Assembly (NCBI GenBank): GCA_026398235.1
Contig: JAPLTE010000129.1
Location: 26,151-90,150, forward strand
Direction: 5' to 3'
DNA from: Verrucomicrobiota bacterium
GTDB taxonomy: Bacteria > Verrucomicrobiota > Verrucomicrobiia > Chthoniobacterales > Chthoniobacteraceae
Length of the DNA stretch: 64,000 bases
The notes beneath the pieces are model-generated. The model ran no database searches. It saw nothing but the letters and a program-made list of their open reading frames with translations, and was not told the origin of the DNA. The position numbers and the translations under genes are program-made. Below are positions 1 through 8,495 of the stretch, piece after piece; position 1 is the first letter of the stretch; every line of letters starts with the position of its first letter.

Positions 1-876
1 CAGGAGGAACCGCCCGAGCCAGGCGGTTAAAAGAAGCAGGAACGGGAATGCCCATCCCAAATAGCGGCGCGCACCAGGAACCTGGCTGATGATGGCGTTG
101 TGCTTGAATACGCAATAAATGAGGTCCGGGATGGCATGATGCGCGGCAAAGAGCCCCCCAATCGCCGCCGGGGCTACACACAGGCCCGCGAGGGTGCATC
201 CCATTTTGCCCAAACTGCCTTGCAGGAGCGCTTTGCGTTCTGGTTTTGCCGAAAGGGCAAAGACCATCCCCCAGGAGCATAAAAGCGAAGCCAGCAGAAG
301 CGTGGTCTTCATCGACACCCCGAAAGTGATACCCAACAGGAGCCCGGTCGCAAACGCCCGCTTGCGCGAAAAGGGCCCGGTGAGTGCGACGGCAAGCGTC
401 GCGAACCAACACATCATCCAGAGGACATCGGTGCGGAATTGGGTGGTCGCCGCCAGAACCAGCGGGGTGGTGGCGGTGAGCAAGGCGGCCCCAAAGCCCG
501 CGCGCGCTGAGTAAAGGCGCGTCCCCAGCCACCCGATACACCCCAGGGTGCCTACGAAAAAAGGGAGCATTGCGAACCGCATCAAAGTCAGGATGTCCGA
601 GCGCTCGCCGAGTTGTTGCAAAAGCGGGGCCATGGCCAGGTGGAAGAGCGGGGTGTGATTGTCAAAAAAATCCCGGTATTGCACCATCCCCTGGGTCCAC
701 CCCCAAGCCACATGGAGATGCTGCCCCTCGTCGGAGTTGATGGAGAGCGAGTAAATATAATTTACTTTTAGAACCAGAAGCAGCAGCAACAGCAGGACGG
801 TTGCGGCTTTTTCCCAAACGCCCATTCGGGGGCGCGCGTGGGTTGCGGGGCTTACAGCAACGGGGGAGGAAAGCAT
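1..876 (-). CDS. PMT/ArnT-like membrane glycosyltransferase, 3' end outside window
   Basis: The frame stays open from an ATG at 876 to the window edge (292 codons), so this is an N-terminal part. After a short cytoplasmic start there is a Leu-rich membrane helix (about residues 25-38). A periplasmic loop follows with an Asp-Glu pair (SDEGQH) and a DNHTPL motif, as in GT39/GT83 transferases that use polyprenyl-phosphate sugars. Several more hydrophobic segments follow (LLTATTPLVL, LLLGITFGV, LLLLTAWLG). The family moves a sugar from a lipid carrier to protein or lipid on the outer face of the inner membrane; the substrate cannot be told. The ATG lies one base after the prfA stop, so the two are probably co-transcribed and translationally coupled. 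Confidence 0.75.
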   Translation of the reverse strand, partial: MLSSPVAVSPATHARPRMGVWEKAATVLLLLLLLVLKVNYIYSLSINSDEGQHLHVAWGWTQGMVQYRDFFDNHTPLFHLAMAPLLQQLGERSDILTLMRFAMLPFFVGTLGCIGWLGTRLYSARAGFGAALLTATTPLVLAATTQFRTDVLWMMCWFATLAVALTGPFSRKRAFATGLLLGITFGVSMKTTLLLASLLCSWGMVFALSAKPERKALLQGSLGKMGCTLAGLCVAPAAIGGLFAAHHAIPDLIYCVFKHNAIISQVPGARRYLGWAFPFLLLLTAWLGRFLL

Positions 877-877
877 A

Positions 878-1924
878 TTATCCCAAATTGGCTTCGCGGA
901 GCCGTTCGGCAACGTCCTCGGCTTGGAGCGCGGCCACCATTTCGGTGATTTCGCCTTCCACAAAACGGTCGAGGTTGTAGAGCGTCATCCCGATGCGATG
1001 GTCGGTCACCCGGTTTTGCGGGTAATTATAAGTGCGCACCTTTTCCTCACGCCCCCCGCCGCCGATGAGGCTCTTGCGGTGGGCGGAATATTTTTCGGCT
1101 TCTTCGAGCTGCTTTTTTTCCAGCAACCGGGAACGCAGGATGCCGATGGCTTTCTCCTTGTTCTTCTGCTGGCTGCGGCCGTCCTGGCAGCGGACGATGG
1201 TCCCTGTGGGAATGTGCATCACCTGCACAGCGGAGTCGGTGGTGTTGACCCCCTGGCCGCCCGGACCGCCCGCGCGACAGACTTCGATGCGCAGTTCGTC
1301 GGGCTTGATCTCAAAATCGACCTCCTCGGCCTCCGGCAACACGGCGACCGTGGCGGTGCTCGTGTGGATGCGCCCCTGGGCTTCGGTGGCCGGGACACGC
1401 TGGACCCGGTGCACGCCGCTTTCGTAGCGCAATTTGCGGAACACCGCGTCGCCCGAGGCGCGGAAAATCACTTCGCGGAAGCCGCCCAACTCCGACGGGC
1501 TCGACTCCATCATCTCGATTTTGAGCCCCGTCGCTTCGGCGGCAAACAGGGCCGCTTCGGCTCCGCCGGTTCCGGCGCGGATTTCCACGATGGCATCCCG
1601 ATCTTCACCCGGTTCGGGAGGGAGCAGCGAAATTTGAATCTGGCGCTCAAGCTCCGCGAGCCGTTTTTCCAGTTCGGGGATCTCCGCCGCAGCCATTTCG
1701 GCCATCTCGGCGTCGTCGCTTTTCGCAAGCGCCTGACTTTCGGTGAGTTCGGTCTGGGTTTTCCCAAACGCCTCCCAAGCGGCAAGCAATCCCTTGAGCT
1801 GGGAATGCTCCTGCATCACCGCACGAGCATGCTGCGGATTGGCAAAAACGCTCCCGTCTGCGATTTCCGCTTCGAGTTCGCGGAATCGTTCCGTCTTTTT
1901 GTGAATCAGCGGGGCGAAGTCCAT
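878..1924 (-). CDS. prfA: Peptide chain release factor 1
   Basis: A 348-residue class I release factor that recognises UAA and UAG and triggers peptide release in the ribosomal P site. The GGQ catalytic motif is present (GGPGGQGVN), the glutamine of which is normally methylated by PrmC. The codon-recognition tripeptide is PAT ([12 protein letters not shown]), which marks RF1 rather than RF2. N-terminal coiled coil, PCRF domain and C-terminal basic tail are in the usual order and length is typical. The start is the ATG at 1924; no Shine-Dalgarno is evident. The glycosyltransferase gene follows after one base. An intrinsic terminator sits immediately upstream, between rpmE and this gene. Confidence 0.97.
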   Translation of the reverse strand: MDFAPLIHKKTERFRELEAEIADGSVFANPQHARAVMQEHSQLKGLLAAWEAFGKTQTELTESQALAKSDDAEMAEMAAAEIPELEKRLAELERQIQISLLPPEPGEDRDAIVEIRAGTGGAEAALFAAEATGLKIEMMESSPSELGGFREVIFRASGDAVFRKLRYESGVHRVQRVPATEAQGRIHTSTATVAVLPEAEEVDFEIKPDELRIEVCRAGGPGGQGVNTTDSAVQVMHIPTGTIVRCQDGRSQQKNKEKAIGILRSRLLEKKQLEEAEKYSAHRKSLIGGGGREEKVRTYNYPQNRVTDHRIGMTLYNLDRFVEGEITEMVAALQAEDVAERLREANLG

Positions 1925-1939
1925 AAAATCAATTTACCC

Positions 1940-1979
1940 AAAAAAGAAACGGTGACGCGCAAAATGGGCGCGTCACCGT
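1940..1979 (-). terminator. Intrinsic terminator between rpmE and prfA
   Basis: A perfect 12-bp stem (ACGGTGACGCGC at 1949-1960 pairs with 1968-1979) with a 7-base loop. On the minus strand it is followed by a T-rich run. It lies downstream of rpmE and only about 15 bases before the prfA start, so prfA transcription would need read-through or a promoter inside this short gap. Confidence 0.85.
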
Positions 1980-2001
1980 CTTAAAATGTCCGAAAATATC
2001 G

Positions 2002-2211
2002 CTAAGCGCGGCGGGCAGTGCCGTAGCGGCGGGCGAATTTCTCGATGCGGCCTGCCGTATCGACGAACTTCTGCTCCCCGGTAAAGAACGGGTGGCACGC
2101 TGCGCAAATGCCGACCCTGATGTCGCGGCGGGTGGAACGGGTGTGATAGACCTTGCCACACGCGCACGTGATGGTGGTCTCATTGTAGGTAGGATGAATA
2201 TCTGCTTTCAT
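2002..2211 (-). CDS. rpmE: 50S ribosomal protein L31, zinc-binding type
   Basis: A 69-residue bL31. It keeps the zinc ligands of the C+ form: a Cys-x-Cys pair near residues 16-18 (CACGKVYH) and a Cys-x2-Cys pair near 36-39 (ICAACHPF). The [14 protein letters not shown] segment is the conserved L31 signature. It contributes to the central protuberance and the intersubunit bridge. The zinc form is usually the one used when zinc is plentiful; no zinc-free paralogue is visible here. A strong terminator follows it. Confidence 0.97.
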   Translation of the reverse strand: MKADIHPTYNETTITCACGKVYHTRSTRRDIRVGICAACHPFFTGEQKFVDTAGRIEKFARRYGTARRA

Positions 2212-2330
2212 GGCCGGAAAAGGGACAGTGAAGATACCGGCTTCCGGGCAGAGCGCAACCCAAAAGTTCGGTTTTATGAAGGAGGCGACCCATCGACCGC
2301 TCTTTTTGCGCCTCTTGCGCCTCTTTGCGG

Positions 2331-2738
2331 CTAAATCCCCCAGCGTTTCTTCCCTCGTGCCAGCTCGATCCGCAGCCAGGCCAGGTCGTCTTGCACCTGC
2401 TCTGGAGGTTGGTTCTCGGCCATTTCCAGCGCGGTTTTCGCCCGGCGAATGGCTTCTTCGATTTGCACCTTCTCCTCCTCGGGAGAGGCGAACAGCGCCA
2501 GGACCGTCACCCGCTCGGGGTCGATCTCCACATGGCCGCCCAAAACGACAAACGAGGCGGGACCCTCGGCGGAATGGACCCGGATTTCCCCGGCCCCCAA
2601 TCCGGTCACCAATCGGACATGCCCCGGGTAGATGCCCAAATCCCCCTCGGCTCCCGGTAATTCCACGAAATGCGCCTCGCCCTCGAAAACGCGCGCTTCC
2701 GGGGTGACGATTTGCAGGCGGAGGGTGGGGGGAGTCAT
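2331..2738 (-). CDS. atpC: F1Fo ATP synthase epsilon subunit
   Basis: A 135-residue epsilon subunit. The N-terminal beta sandwich carries the usual [17 protein letters not shown] start and the [22 protein letters not shown] core. A C-terminal helical hairpin ([15 protein letters not shown] onward) follows, the part that can insert into the catalytic head and inhibit hydrolysis. The gene normally follows atpD in the atp operon. Here the upstream gene, 31 bp away on the same strand, is nagA, so atpC is detached from the other ATP synthase genes. Function is not in doubt; the placement is unusual. Confidence 0.95.
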   Translation of the reverse strand: MTPPTLRLQIVTPEARVFEGEAHFVELPGAEGDLGIYPGHVRLVTGLGAGEIRVHSAEGPASFVVLGGHVEIDPERVTVLALFASPEEEKVQIEEAIRRAKTALEMAENQPPEQVQDDLAWLRIELARGKKRWGI

Positions 2739-2769
2739 TCGTTTCTAAACTAGAAGGTCTCCGCGATCA

Positions 2770-3942
2770 TCAAGCTCGATGCACTCTGCGGCCTTGGACA
2801 AAGGTGGCGATCACTTCCAGATCGTCGCTTAAGAGGACCAAGTCGGCATCCATGCCGGGCGTGAGCCTCCCTTTGCGCTGGAGCTTGAGCGCGCGGGCCG
2901 GGTTTAGAGAGGCCATTTGGAGCGCCTCCACGAGCGGCACCCCGGCGGACTGCACGAGCGTGCGCACGAGATGAATCATGGAGGAGGTGCTTCCCGCGAG
3001 GGTGGTGCCGTCAGCGGTCCATCCCACCCCGTCGCGCACCACGCAGTCGATCTCCCCCAGCCGGAATGTCGTCTCCTCGGCAAGCCCCGCGCCTGCCGTG
3101 GCGTCGGTGACGAGCACGATCCCTTCCGGCCCTTTGGCATGGTAGAGCATCCGCATCAACGTGGGCGAAACGTGCCGCCCGTCGGCGATCAATTCACACA
3201 GAATGGATGGTTCGCTCAGTGCAAATTCCAGCAATCCCGCCACGCGATACGGGCCGCGCCGCCGGGCCGAGGACATGCAGTTAAAGGTATGCGTGACCCC
3301 TTCCATGCCATGGACATGAGCCGCGCACGCCTCCTCGTCCCAGGCGTCGCTGTGGCCGCCGCTCACCCGCACGCCCCGCGCGTGCAACGCCTCGATGAGA
3401 GCGAGCGCTGCCGGCAACTCCGGGGCGAGGGTCATCTGCGTCATCACGTGCGCCCATTCCAGCAACGGCGCATAATCGGCCGGGGTCGGATTGCGGATCA
3501 ACTCGGGCCGATGCGCCCCTTTCTTTTGTGGCGAAAAATAGGGACCTTCCACATGCACCCCGAGCAGTTGCGCCCCTTCATGCGGCTCGCCGCGGTAGGC
3601 TTCCGCCGCGCGCAGTACCGCAACAAGCTCCTCGGTAGGCGCGCAGACGGTGGTTAAGGCGAGGGCAGTCGTCCCGCCACGCGCGTGGTATTGGCAAATC
3701 GTCTCAAACGCCTCGGGACTGGCTTCCATCGCATCGCGTCCGAGCGCGCCATGGAGATGGATGTCAATAAAACCGGGCGCAAGCGTGCGCCCGCCGAGAT
3801 CCTGAACCATGTCGCCCGGCTCAGGCAGAAGCGAGGGGGCGATGGCCGCGATGCGCCCGTCGGCGACGCGCAGATCACCGCGCGGTTCGATCCGGTCCGG
3901 AAACACCAGCCGGGCATTCTTGAATAAGAGATTGGCCACCAA
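2770..3942 (-). CDS. nagA: N-acetylglucosamine-6-phosphate deacetylase
   Basis: A 390-residue amidohydrolase-fold enzyme that removes acetate from GlcNAc-6-phosphate, feeding amino sugars into glycolysis and cell-wall recycling. Visible motifs: the metal-site HLHG after PGFID (FIDIHLHGALGRD), the HVEGPYFSPQKKGAH segment, GGHSDA and THTFNCMS in the barrel, and the catalytic Asp in LVTDATAGAG. Length and order match NagA. The start at ATG 3942 is supported by the beta-sandwich LLFKNARLVFPD following directly. It lies immediately upstream of atpC, with no nagB or transporter alongside. Confidence 0.93.
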   Translation of the reverse strand: MVANLLFKNARLVFPDRIEPRGDLRVADGRIAAIAPSLLPEPGDMVQDLGGRTLAPGFIDIHLHGALGRDAMEASPEAFETICQYHARGGTTALALTTVCAPTEELVAVLRAAEAYRGEPHEGAQLLGVHVEGPYFSPQKKGAHRPELIRNPTPADYAPLLEWAHVMTQMTLAPELPAALALIEALHARGVRVSGGHSDAWDEEACAAHVHGMEGVTHTFNCMSSARRRGPYRVAGLLEFALSEPSILCELIADGRHVSPTLMRMLYHAKGPEGIVLVTDATAGAGLAEETTFRLGEIDCVVRDGVGWTADGTTLAGSTSSMIHLVRTLVQSAGVPLVEALQMASLNPARALKLQRKGRLTPGMDADLVLLSDDLEVIATFVQGRRVHRA

Positions 3943-4176
3943 AGAAACATCAGGAACACAGGAAAAAATGCAATCAGGAAAGAGGGAGATGATCAGGATC
4001 TCAGGAAATCAGCAAGAGCGCCTACTCGATTGGTTGGGCTGCTTTGCCATGCGACCGGGCTCTGCTTTGCGCCGTCGACCCATTCGTAAGCGGGCTTGGT
4101 TTGCGGTTGGGAGGAAGCGAGCGAGCAAAGCAGCGGGATGTGGAGGAGAACGCGAGAGGTGCGCACGGCTGAAGTT

Positions 4177-4212
4177 AAAAAAAACCGCAAAAAGGCATGA
4201 CCCTTTTTGCGG
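4177..4212 (-). terminator. Intrinsic terminator of the SGNH hydrolase gene
   Basis: A perfect 11-bp stem (CCGCAAAAAGG at 4185-4195 pairs with 4202-4212) with a 6-base loop, followed on the minus strand by eight T residues (A run at 4177-4184). It begins about 15 bp after the hydrolase stop. The rest of 3943-4176, between this terminator and nagA, shows no convincing gene and should hold the nagA promoter. Confidence 0.85.
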
Positions 4213-4226
4213 CTTAAAAATCCAGC

Positions 4227-5012
4227 TTAGGGTTTGGCTGCCATCGGGAAAAACTGGTCGATGATCGGCTGGATGGCATCTGCCCAAATTTGATAACCTT
4301 TGGCGGAAGGGTGGAGGAAATCAGGCATTACTTCAGCGCTTATGGTGCCATCAGGTTGCAGAAATTTGTCACCAAAATCCACGTAAATGACTTTTCTGCC
4401 ATCCCCCAATTTAGAGATGATCTGGTTGATCTGCTTGATTTTAGCGCGAGCGGGGGTGCCGGGTTTCTCTCCGCGAGGGAAGACCCCTTGAAGAAGAATC
4501 GCAGCCTCCGGGCAACGCTTCTGGTATTCCGCCACAATGGCCTTCACGCCCTCGGCGATTTGCTCGGGGGTATTGGTGACATTGTTTGTGCCAATCATAA
4601 TGGCGATCAATTTGGGGTGCATTCCTTTTGCCTGGCCTTGGGAAAGACGCCAGAGGACGTGTTCGGTACGGTCGCCGGAAATTCCGAAGTCGAAAGGGTG
4701 CAGTTTTGCATAGTGTTTCTCCCAGACCTCCTTGCCCGTTCTGGGCCAGTAATTTGTGATTGAATCTCCTTCAAAAATCAACTCGATCGAGGAGGCCATC
4801 TTCTCGCCGACTTGGATGTTTTTCTCGACGCGTCGGAGCCAATCTTTGATTTTCTCGGGACTTCCCTGCACCCGCTGCATGGGGTAGGCTGCGGAATTAA
4901 CTCCTGCAGGCACCGTGAGAAGAGGAGAAGGCGTGGCCGAAACGGACGGGGCAACTTGCGCGAAAGCGGAGCCGAAGCACAATATGGATAAGAGGAGAAC
5001 GCGGATTTTCAT
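4227..5012 (-). CDS. Secreted SGNH/GDSL-family hydrolase
   Basis: A 261-residue protein with a cleavable-looking signal peptide (MKIRVLLLSILCFGSAFA). SGNH blocks are present: nucleophile Ser in EGDSIT (near residue 84), block II glycine in FGISGDRTEHV, block III Asn in IGTNNV, and the Asp/His pair in DFLHPSAKGY near the C-terminus. The layout resembles the platelet-activating-factor acetylhydrolase-like subgroup often found among carbohydrate esterases. It is probably an exported esterase removing acyl groups from polysaccharide, but the substrate is not shown. It is monocistronic with its own terminator. Confidence 0.85.
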   Translation of the reverse strand: MKIRVLLLSILCFGSAFAQVAPSVSATPSPLLTVPAGVNSAAYPMQRVQGSPEKIKDWLRRVEKNIQVGEKMASSIELIFEGDSITNYWPRTGKEVWEKHYAKLHPFDFGISGDRTEHVLWRLSQGQAKGMHPKLIAIMIGTNNVTNTPEQIAEGVKAIVAEYQKRCPEAAILLQGVFPRGEKPGTPARAKIKQINQIISKLGDGRKVIYVDFGDKFLQPDGTISAEVMPDFLHPSAKGYQIWADAIQPIIDQFFPMAAKP

Positions 5013-5212
5013 GCGGGAATCTATTCAATATTTCAGCTGGGGGAAATGTCCATGCCCGAATGGGAATTATGGAAACGGGCGGTGAAAACTTATGCCGCAG
5101 GCGTCTTTTCCCCTGCGTTCAAGGTGGTCGTTATCCCGCTATAAAGGGCCGGGATCAATTCCCGGATGCCTCTTGACAAAAAAGGCATAAATCCAAGAAT
5201 GAAACCAACCTT

Positions 5213-5476
5213 ATGAATAAATACCTTTTTGCGGCATTGTTGGCCTCGCTTTCCGCGTGCTCTAAATTACCGGAACCCATGGTGGCGACCCCTTCGCCTA
5301 CGCCCGATATCGTAGCCAGCCCGACTCCGTTCCCTGCGACACCGAGCCCGACAGCAACTCCGGAGCCCCCCACCATGATCCCGGCGACTCCGACCCCTGA
5401 GGCGTCCATCATGCCCGTCTCGCCCACGCCGGAAGCTCCTGCCGTGCCCGCGCCGACAGCAACAGCTACGCCTTAA
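5213..5476 (+). CDS. Small Pro/Thr-rich lipoprotein
   Basis: An 87-residue protein with a lipoprotein signal (hydrophobic stretch then LSAC, Cys at about residue 16). The mature part is almost only Pro, Thr, Ser, Ala and Glu with repeated PTP/TPE units, a low-complexity extended linker rather than a fold. A possible promoter lies upstream (TTGACA at 5173-5178, weak -10 at 5196-5201). I recognise no family. It may be an outer-membrane-tethered spacer peptide. The biased composition makes function prediction unsafe, but the lipobox and start context support a real gene. Confidence 0.6.
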   Translation: MNKYLFAALLASLSACSKLPEPMVATPSPTPDIVASPTPFPATPSPTATPEPPTMIPATPTPEASIMPVSPTPEAPAVPAPTATATP

Positions 5477-5827
5477 GCTTTGGTCGATTTCGAGGCGGGG
5501 ATTTAGGCTTATTTTCAGGGGGTGGTTTCACAGCGCGGGGAGAGGAGGCTTGTGGTAATCAAAACCGGGCTTCTGCTTTGCTACCTGGATCCCCACGATC
5601 ATGCTTACGACTGGGCGGAGCGGCGCAAGGTATCGGTTGTTCGCCAGAAATCATGATGTTGGCGGGGATCAGGAGGCGGTGCAGGATTTGGAGGAGGGAG
5701 CAGAGGGTTTTCATCGGATTTTTCTGGTGATGCGGCTATTCCAGCATGACCCGTGAGACAAACGCAGTCTCACCCCTTTGCCTTTCCTGCTTGTGATGCG
5801 GAGGCTTTCAGGATTATTGAATACGAC
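5477..5827. other. Intergenic region without a clear gene
   Basis: About 350 bp between the small lipoprotein and the WYL regulator. Possible frames are short and lack protein-like composition. An in-frame GTG at 5753 could extend the regulator by 25 residues, but that extension (rich in Gln, Pro, Phe and Cys) does not look like family sequence. No hairpin terminator was noticed. Confidence 0.5.
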
Positions 5828-6904
5828 ATGGCTGCAAAACGTTCGGCAATTCAGCGGGCTCCAAAAACCAAAACCGCACGGGCGACTGTGGAGCAGGCGC
5901 CCCGGATCGACTCCCGCGGCTTCTCCCGGCCTCCGCTGGAGCGGATGCTGCAGTTGCACCGGGAGATTCAGGCGGGGCGGTTCCCGAATTGCCGCAAGCT
6001 GGCCGAGGCCCTGGAGGTTTCCGCCAAAACCATCCAGCGCGACATCGAGTTCATGCGTAGTCGGCTGAACCTCCCGATTGAATACGACCAGCTTCAATTC
6101 GGCTTCTATTACACCGAGCCGGTCACCAATTTCCCCAGCATTGAGGTCACGGAAGGGGAGATCGTCGCTCTGTTCGTCGCCCAGAAGGCGCTGGAACAGT
6201 ACAAAGGGACTTCGTTTGAGAAACCGCTCCATGCCGCCTTTCGGAAGATTACCGATGGATTGCGTGAAACCGTCACGTTTCCTTGGGATGACCTGGATGC
6301 GGTGATTTCCTTCCGGGGCATCGGCAAGACCGTCGGCGATGTGGATTTGTTCGAGACCCTAAGCAAGGCGGTGCTACGCTCTCAGGAGGTCGTCTTCGAA
6401 TACAAAAAGCTGGGTGGAGCCCGCCACGAAGGGCGTCGGGTGCAGCCCTACCATCTTGGGTGCGTGGAAAATCAATGGTATCTCTTCGGCTTTGACCTGG
6501 CGCGAAAGCAACTCCGCACCTTCGCGCTTCCCCGGATGCGGAAAGTTCAGGCCACGGCGCTGAAATTCAAGCGCCCGGCGGATTTCACCATCGCCGGCCA
6601 CCTTGGCAGTTCGTTTGGGGTCTTTACCGGCGCGGGGAAACATCGTATCCGCATCCGTTTCGACGCCTTTGCGGCGCAGTTGGTCGGGGAGCGCCAATGG
6701 CATGCGTCCCAGAAAATCCGGCCCGTGGGCAAGAACGGCGACGAAGGGATCGAATTGACCCTGGCACTGGGGAGCCTCGAAGAGGTCAAGCGGTGGGTTC
6801 TGAGTTGGGGTGGCCACGCCCACGTTCTGGAACCGAAGGAACTGGCAGTGCAGGTGAAAGCGGCGGCAAAAGCGATTTTGAAGGGGATAGCGGAAAAGTA
6901 TTAG
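5828..6904 (+). CDS. WYL-domain transcriptional regulator (HTH-WYL)
   Basis: A 358-residue regulator. The N-terminal third is a winged helix (LERMLQLHREIQAGRFPNC and VSAKTIQRDIEFM, about residues 40-90). A WYL domain follows with the namesake residues in ENQWYLFGFD, plus the conserved RRVQPYHLG before it and RTFALPRM after it. The C-terminal WCX-like extension ends near WVLSWGGHAHVLEP. WYL proteins sense ligands, often nucleic acids or nucleotides, and include BrxR/CapW regulators of phage-defence loci. This one lies just outside the tRNA-Ser island, so a regulatory link to it is only a possibility. I chose ATG 5828 over GTG 5753 because family similarity begins after it. Confidence 0.85.
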   Translation: MAAKRSAIQRAPKTKTARATVEQAPRIDSRGFSRPPLERMLQLHREIQAGRFPNCRKLAEALEVSAKTIQRDIEFMRSRLNLPIEYDQLQFGFYYTEPVTNFPSIEVTEGEIVALFVAQKALEQYKGTSFEKPLHAAFRKITDGLRETVTFPWDDLDAVISFRGIGKTVGDVDLFETLSKAVLRSQEVVFEYKKLGGARHEGRRVQPYHLGCVENQWYLFGFDLARKQLRTFALPRMRKVQATALKFKRPADFTIAGHLGSSFGVFTGAGKHRIRIRFDAFAAQLVGERQWHASQKIRPVGKNGDEGIELTLALGSLEEVKRWVLSWGGHAHVLEPKELAVQVKAAAKAILKGIAEKY

Positions 6905-7131
6905 ACCCCCTTCGTCGTGAACCAGTTCACGCAGCCGGTTTTTGTTAAGATGTCCAAGGCCTCCTCCATCGGGCAGACACGGATGCGCGCAATCAATTTC
7001 TCGGCTGCACTGGTAGAACTAATCCACCGCGTTACATTTGCTCTTGCCTCTTCCATCAGGCGATTCGTGGCTGTCAGTTCATCAGACCCTCCCGCCCGTT
7101 CAACGACACGTTCCCGGAGAGCGAACTCCAT
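6901..7131 (-). CDS. Small hypothetical protein or gene remnant
   Basis: A 76-residue frame starting at ATG 7131. Composition is protein-like: a charged helical first half (MEFALRERVVERAGG) and an ending DILTKTGCVNWFTTKGV. It overlaps the stop of the convergent WYL gene by a few bases. I recognise no family, and the frame is closed by a stop just upstream, so it may be the surviving end of a longer gene at the island boundary. The rest of 7132-7400 has only weak frames. Confidence 0.3.
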   Translation of the reverse strand: MEFALRERVVERAGGSDELTATNRLMEEARANVTRWISSTSAAEKLIARIRVCPMEEALDILTKTGCVNWFTTKGV

Positions 7132-7410
7132 GAACAAATCAACGCCCTATTTGGCAGCTGAAAAAGTGGCGGAGAGATAATTTCGCCGTTTCTGGCTCGG
7201 ATTTGGCACCATTCCATGTGGCGTTCATACCTCAACCGATTGGTCAAATACTGTCCGACCCCTTTCAGATTTGGCGATTTTGTAAAAAATATATTGTGAA
7301 GGTCAGCCGTTGTCCTACCCAAGATGGTATCGGTTGGGCACAAAACCATGCGAATAGCTGGAACAAATCAATGAGCACGCCCGCAATCAACTAAGCCAAT
7401 TCCAGAGTAG

Positions 7411-7478
7411 AAATGGCGGAAGGGGTGGGATTCGAACCCACGGTGAGATTTCTCCCACGTTCGATTTCGAGTCGAGTG
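7411..7478 (-). repeat. Left attachment-site copy: partial tRNA-Ser 3' end
   Basis: Positions 7411-7447 are identical to 32384-32420 (37 bp: CCA end, acceptor strand, T arm). Positions 7454-7478 are identical to 32427-32451 (25 bp: anticodon loop region). The 6 bp between, in the variable arm, differ. The D arm and 5' acceptor strand are absent, so this copy cannot be a functional tRNA. Similarity also extends some 18 bp beyond the CCA end (7393-7410 versus 32367-32383). Confidence 0.85.
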
Positions 7479-7594
7479 AATTTACTCTGTAAATCAAAAG
7501 TTACTGCCAATTTTCTACCACTTTTGGGCGTTCATTATTTAAACAGCAGTCGAAAAGTGCAGCGGGTGGCGTGAAAATGTTCGCCGGATTGGCC

Positions 7595-8002
7595 TCAATC
7601 ATCCAGGAGAATGAGTATTGAAGCCGCCGCAATCTCGACAGCTTTCATCCTTTGAGCGTCCTTTCCCTCGCTTGACCAGCCAGTGATGTTCGCATGGTGT
7701 GGTGGATTATCGTTTCGTTCCACTTCCAATCGCTGTTTACGAACGGAGCTCGCTTTCCGGTCTGCACGGCCATAAAGAGTCACATTGTCGGGCCGCTTCA
7801 TCACGACGACTTCGCCTAAAGGCCAAATCTCACTCTCAGACAATTCTTCAGTGCAACTGACCGAAAGCTCGATACGGGGATGGGGAATGAACGCATCAGC
7901 TTTGACTCGCCGGGTCTGCCGGGTAAACCAGCGACTGAAAAGCAAAAACCGCGAAATGCGTTCAATATCCGCTACCTTGAGCGGCTTATGGCCTTCAACC
8001 AT
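7595..8002 (-). CDS. Hypothetical protein, third gene of TIGR04255 operon
   Basis: A 135-residue protein of no family I recognise. The first half is basic with a hydrophobic FLLFSRWF patch; the middle has EIWPLGEVVVMKRPDNVTLY, which looks like beta strands; the end is a short helix (AVEIAAASILILLDD). It starts one base after the preceding stop (8004), so it is translated with the two upstream genes. A shared role with the TIGR04255 protein is inferred only from that spacing. It could be one partner of a small toxin-antitoxin or defence unit. Confidence 0.6.
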   Translation of the reverse strand: MVEGHKPLKVADIERISRFLLFSRWFTRQTRRVKADAFIPHPRIELSVSCTEELSESEIWPLGEVVVMKRPDNVTLYGRADRKASSVRKQRLEVERNDNPPHHANITGWSSEGKDAQRMKAVEIAAASILILLDD

Positions 8003-8003
8003 A

Positions 8004-8495
8004 TCAGGCGAGCACTTCCCAAATTAAGGAATAAAGCCGACTATCAAACGCCCCATCGAATGGCATGGAACCGAAGCAACGCTTTTGTCCGTTCAATGAA
8101 GCAAAGTGAAGCCCCCCGGAAGATGAAATCCCCACAGACACCACGCGATACGGACTTTGCGCCCATTCAAAAGTTACATCTCCATCCGAGGAGGCTCCAA
8201 TCTCCGGTTGAGGGATATCCGATGGAATCGACTCAATGAAAGACGCGGCCTGCCTAAATGTGTCGGGGCTGATTGCTGGCGCACCATACCCGTCCCAGTT
8301 TGGATGGCAGCACTCTTTGGCGACATCCGTCAAATCGGACATAGCGGTATTCCAATGTTCGCCATGGGTCCATGTGTTTCTGAAGTCGGCTGCCATCTCC
8401 GAAAGCTTCCGGTGGATTTCCACGCCAACTCCACTTTCGGGACTCGGAAAGTCCCACGCGGAGGGCATAGTAGCTGGAAAGTCAATGGCGATCAT
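8004..8495 (-). CDS. Hypothetical protein, second gene of TIGR04255 operon
   Basis: A 163-residue soluble protein. A recognisable segment is CHPNWDGYGAPAIS followed by an alpha-helical stretch (DTFRQAASFIESIP) and a beta-rich second half (DVTFEWAQSPYRVVSVGI, GGLHFASLNGQKR). I have a sense that proteins with an NWDGYGA motif recur beside TIGR04255 genes, but I cannot name a function. Its ATG overlaps the stop of the TIGR04255 gene by four bases, which indicates translational coupling. Confidence 0.65.
   Translation of the reverse strand: MIAIDFPATMPSAWDFPSPESGVGVEIHRKLSEMAADFRNTWTHGEHWNTAMSDLTDVAKECCHPNWDGYGAPAISPDTFRQAASFIESIPSDIPQPEIGASSDGDVTFEWAQSPYRVVSVGISSSGGLHFASLNGQKRCFGSMPFDGAFDSRLYSLIWEVLA

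Noticed and set aside
923..1984. Plus-strand 353-codon open frame opposite prfA
   Set aside because: It is a GC-driven shadow; prfA on the other strand has all family motifs and this frame has none.
7074..7349. Minus-strand 91-codon frame near the island border
   Set aside because: No ATG of good context, overlaps a better small frame, and composition (many Ser, Asn, Cys) is not protein-like.
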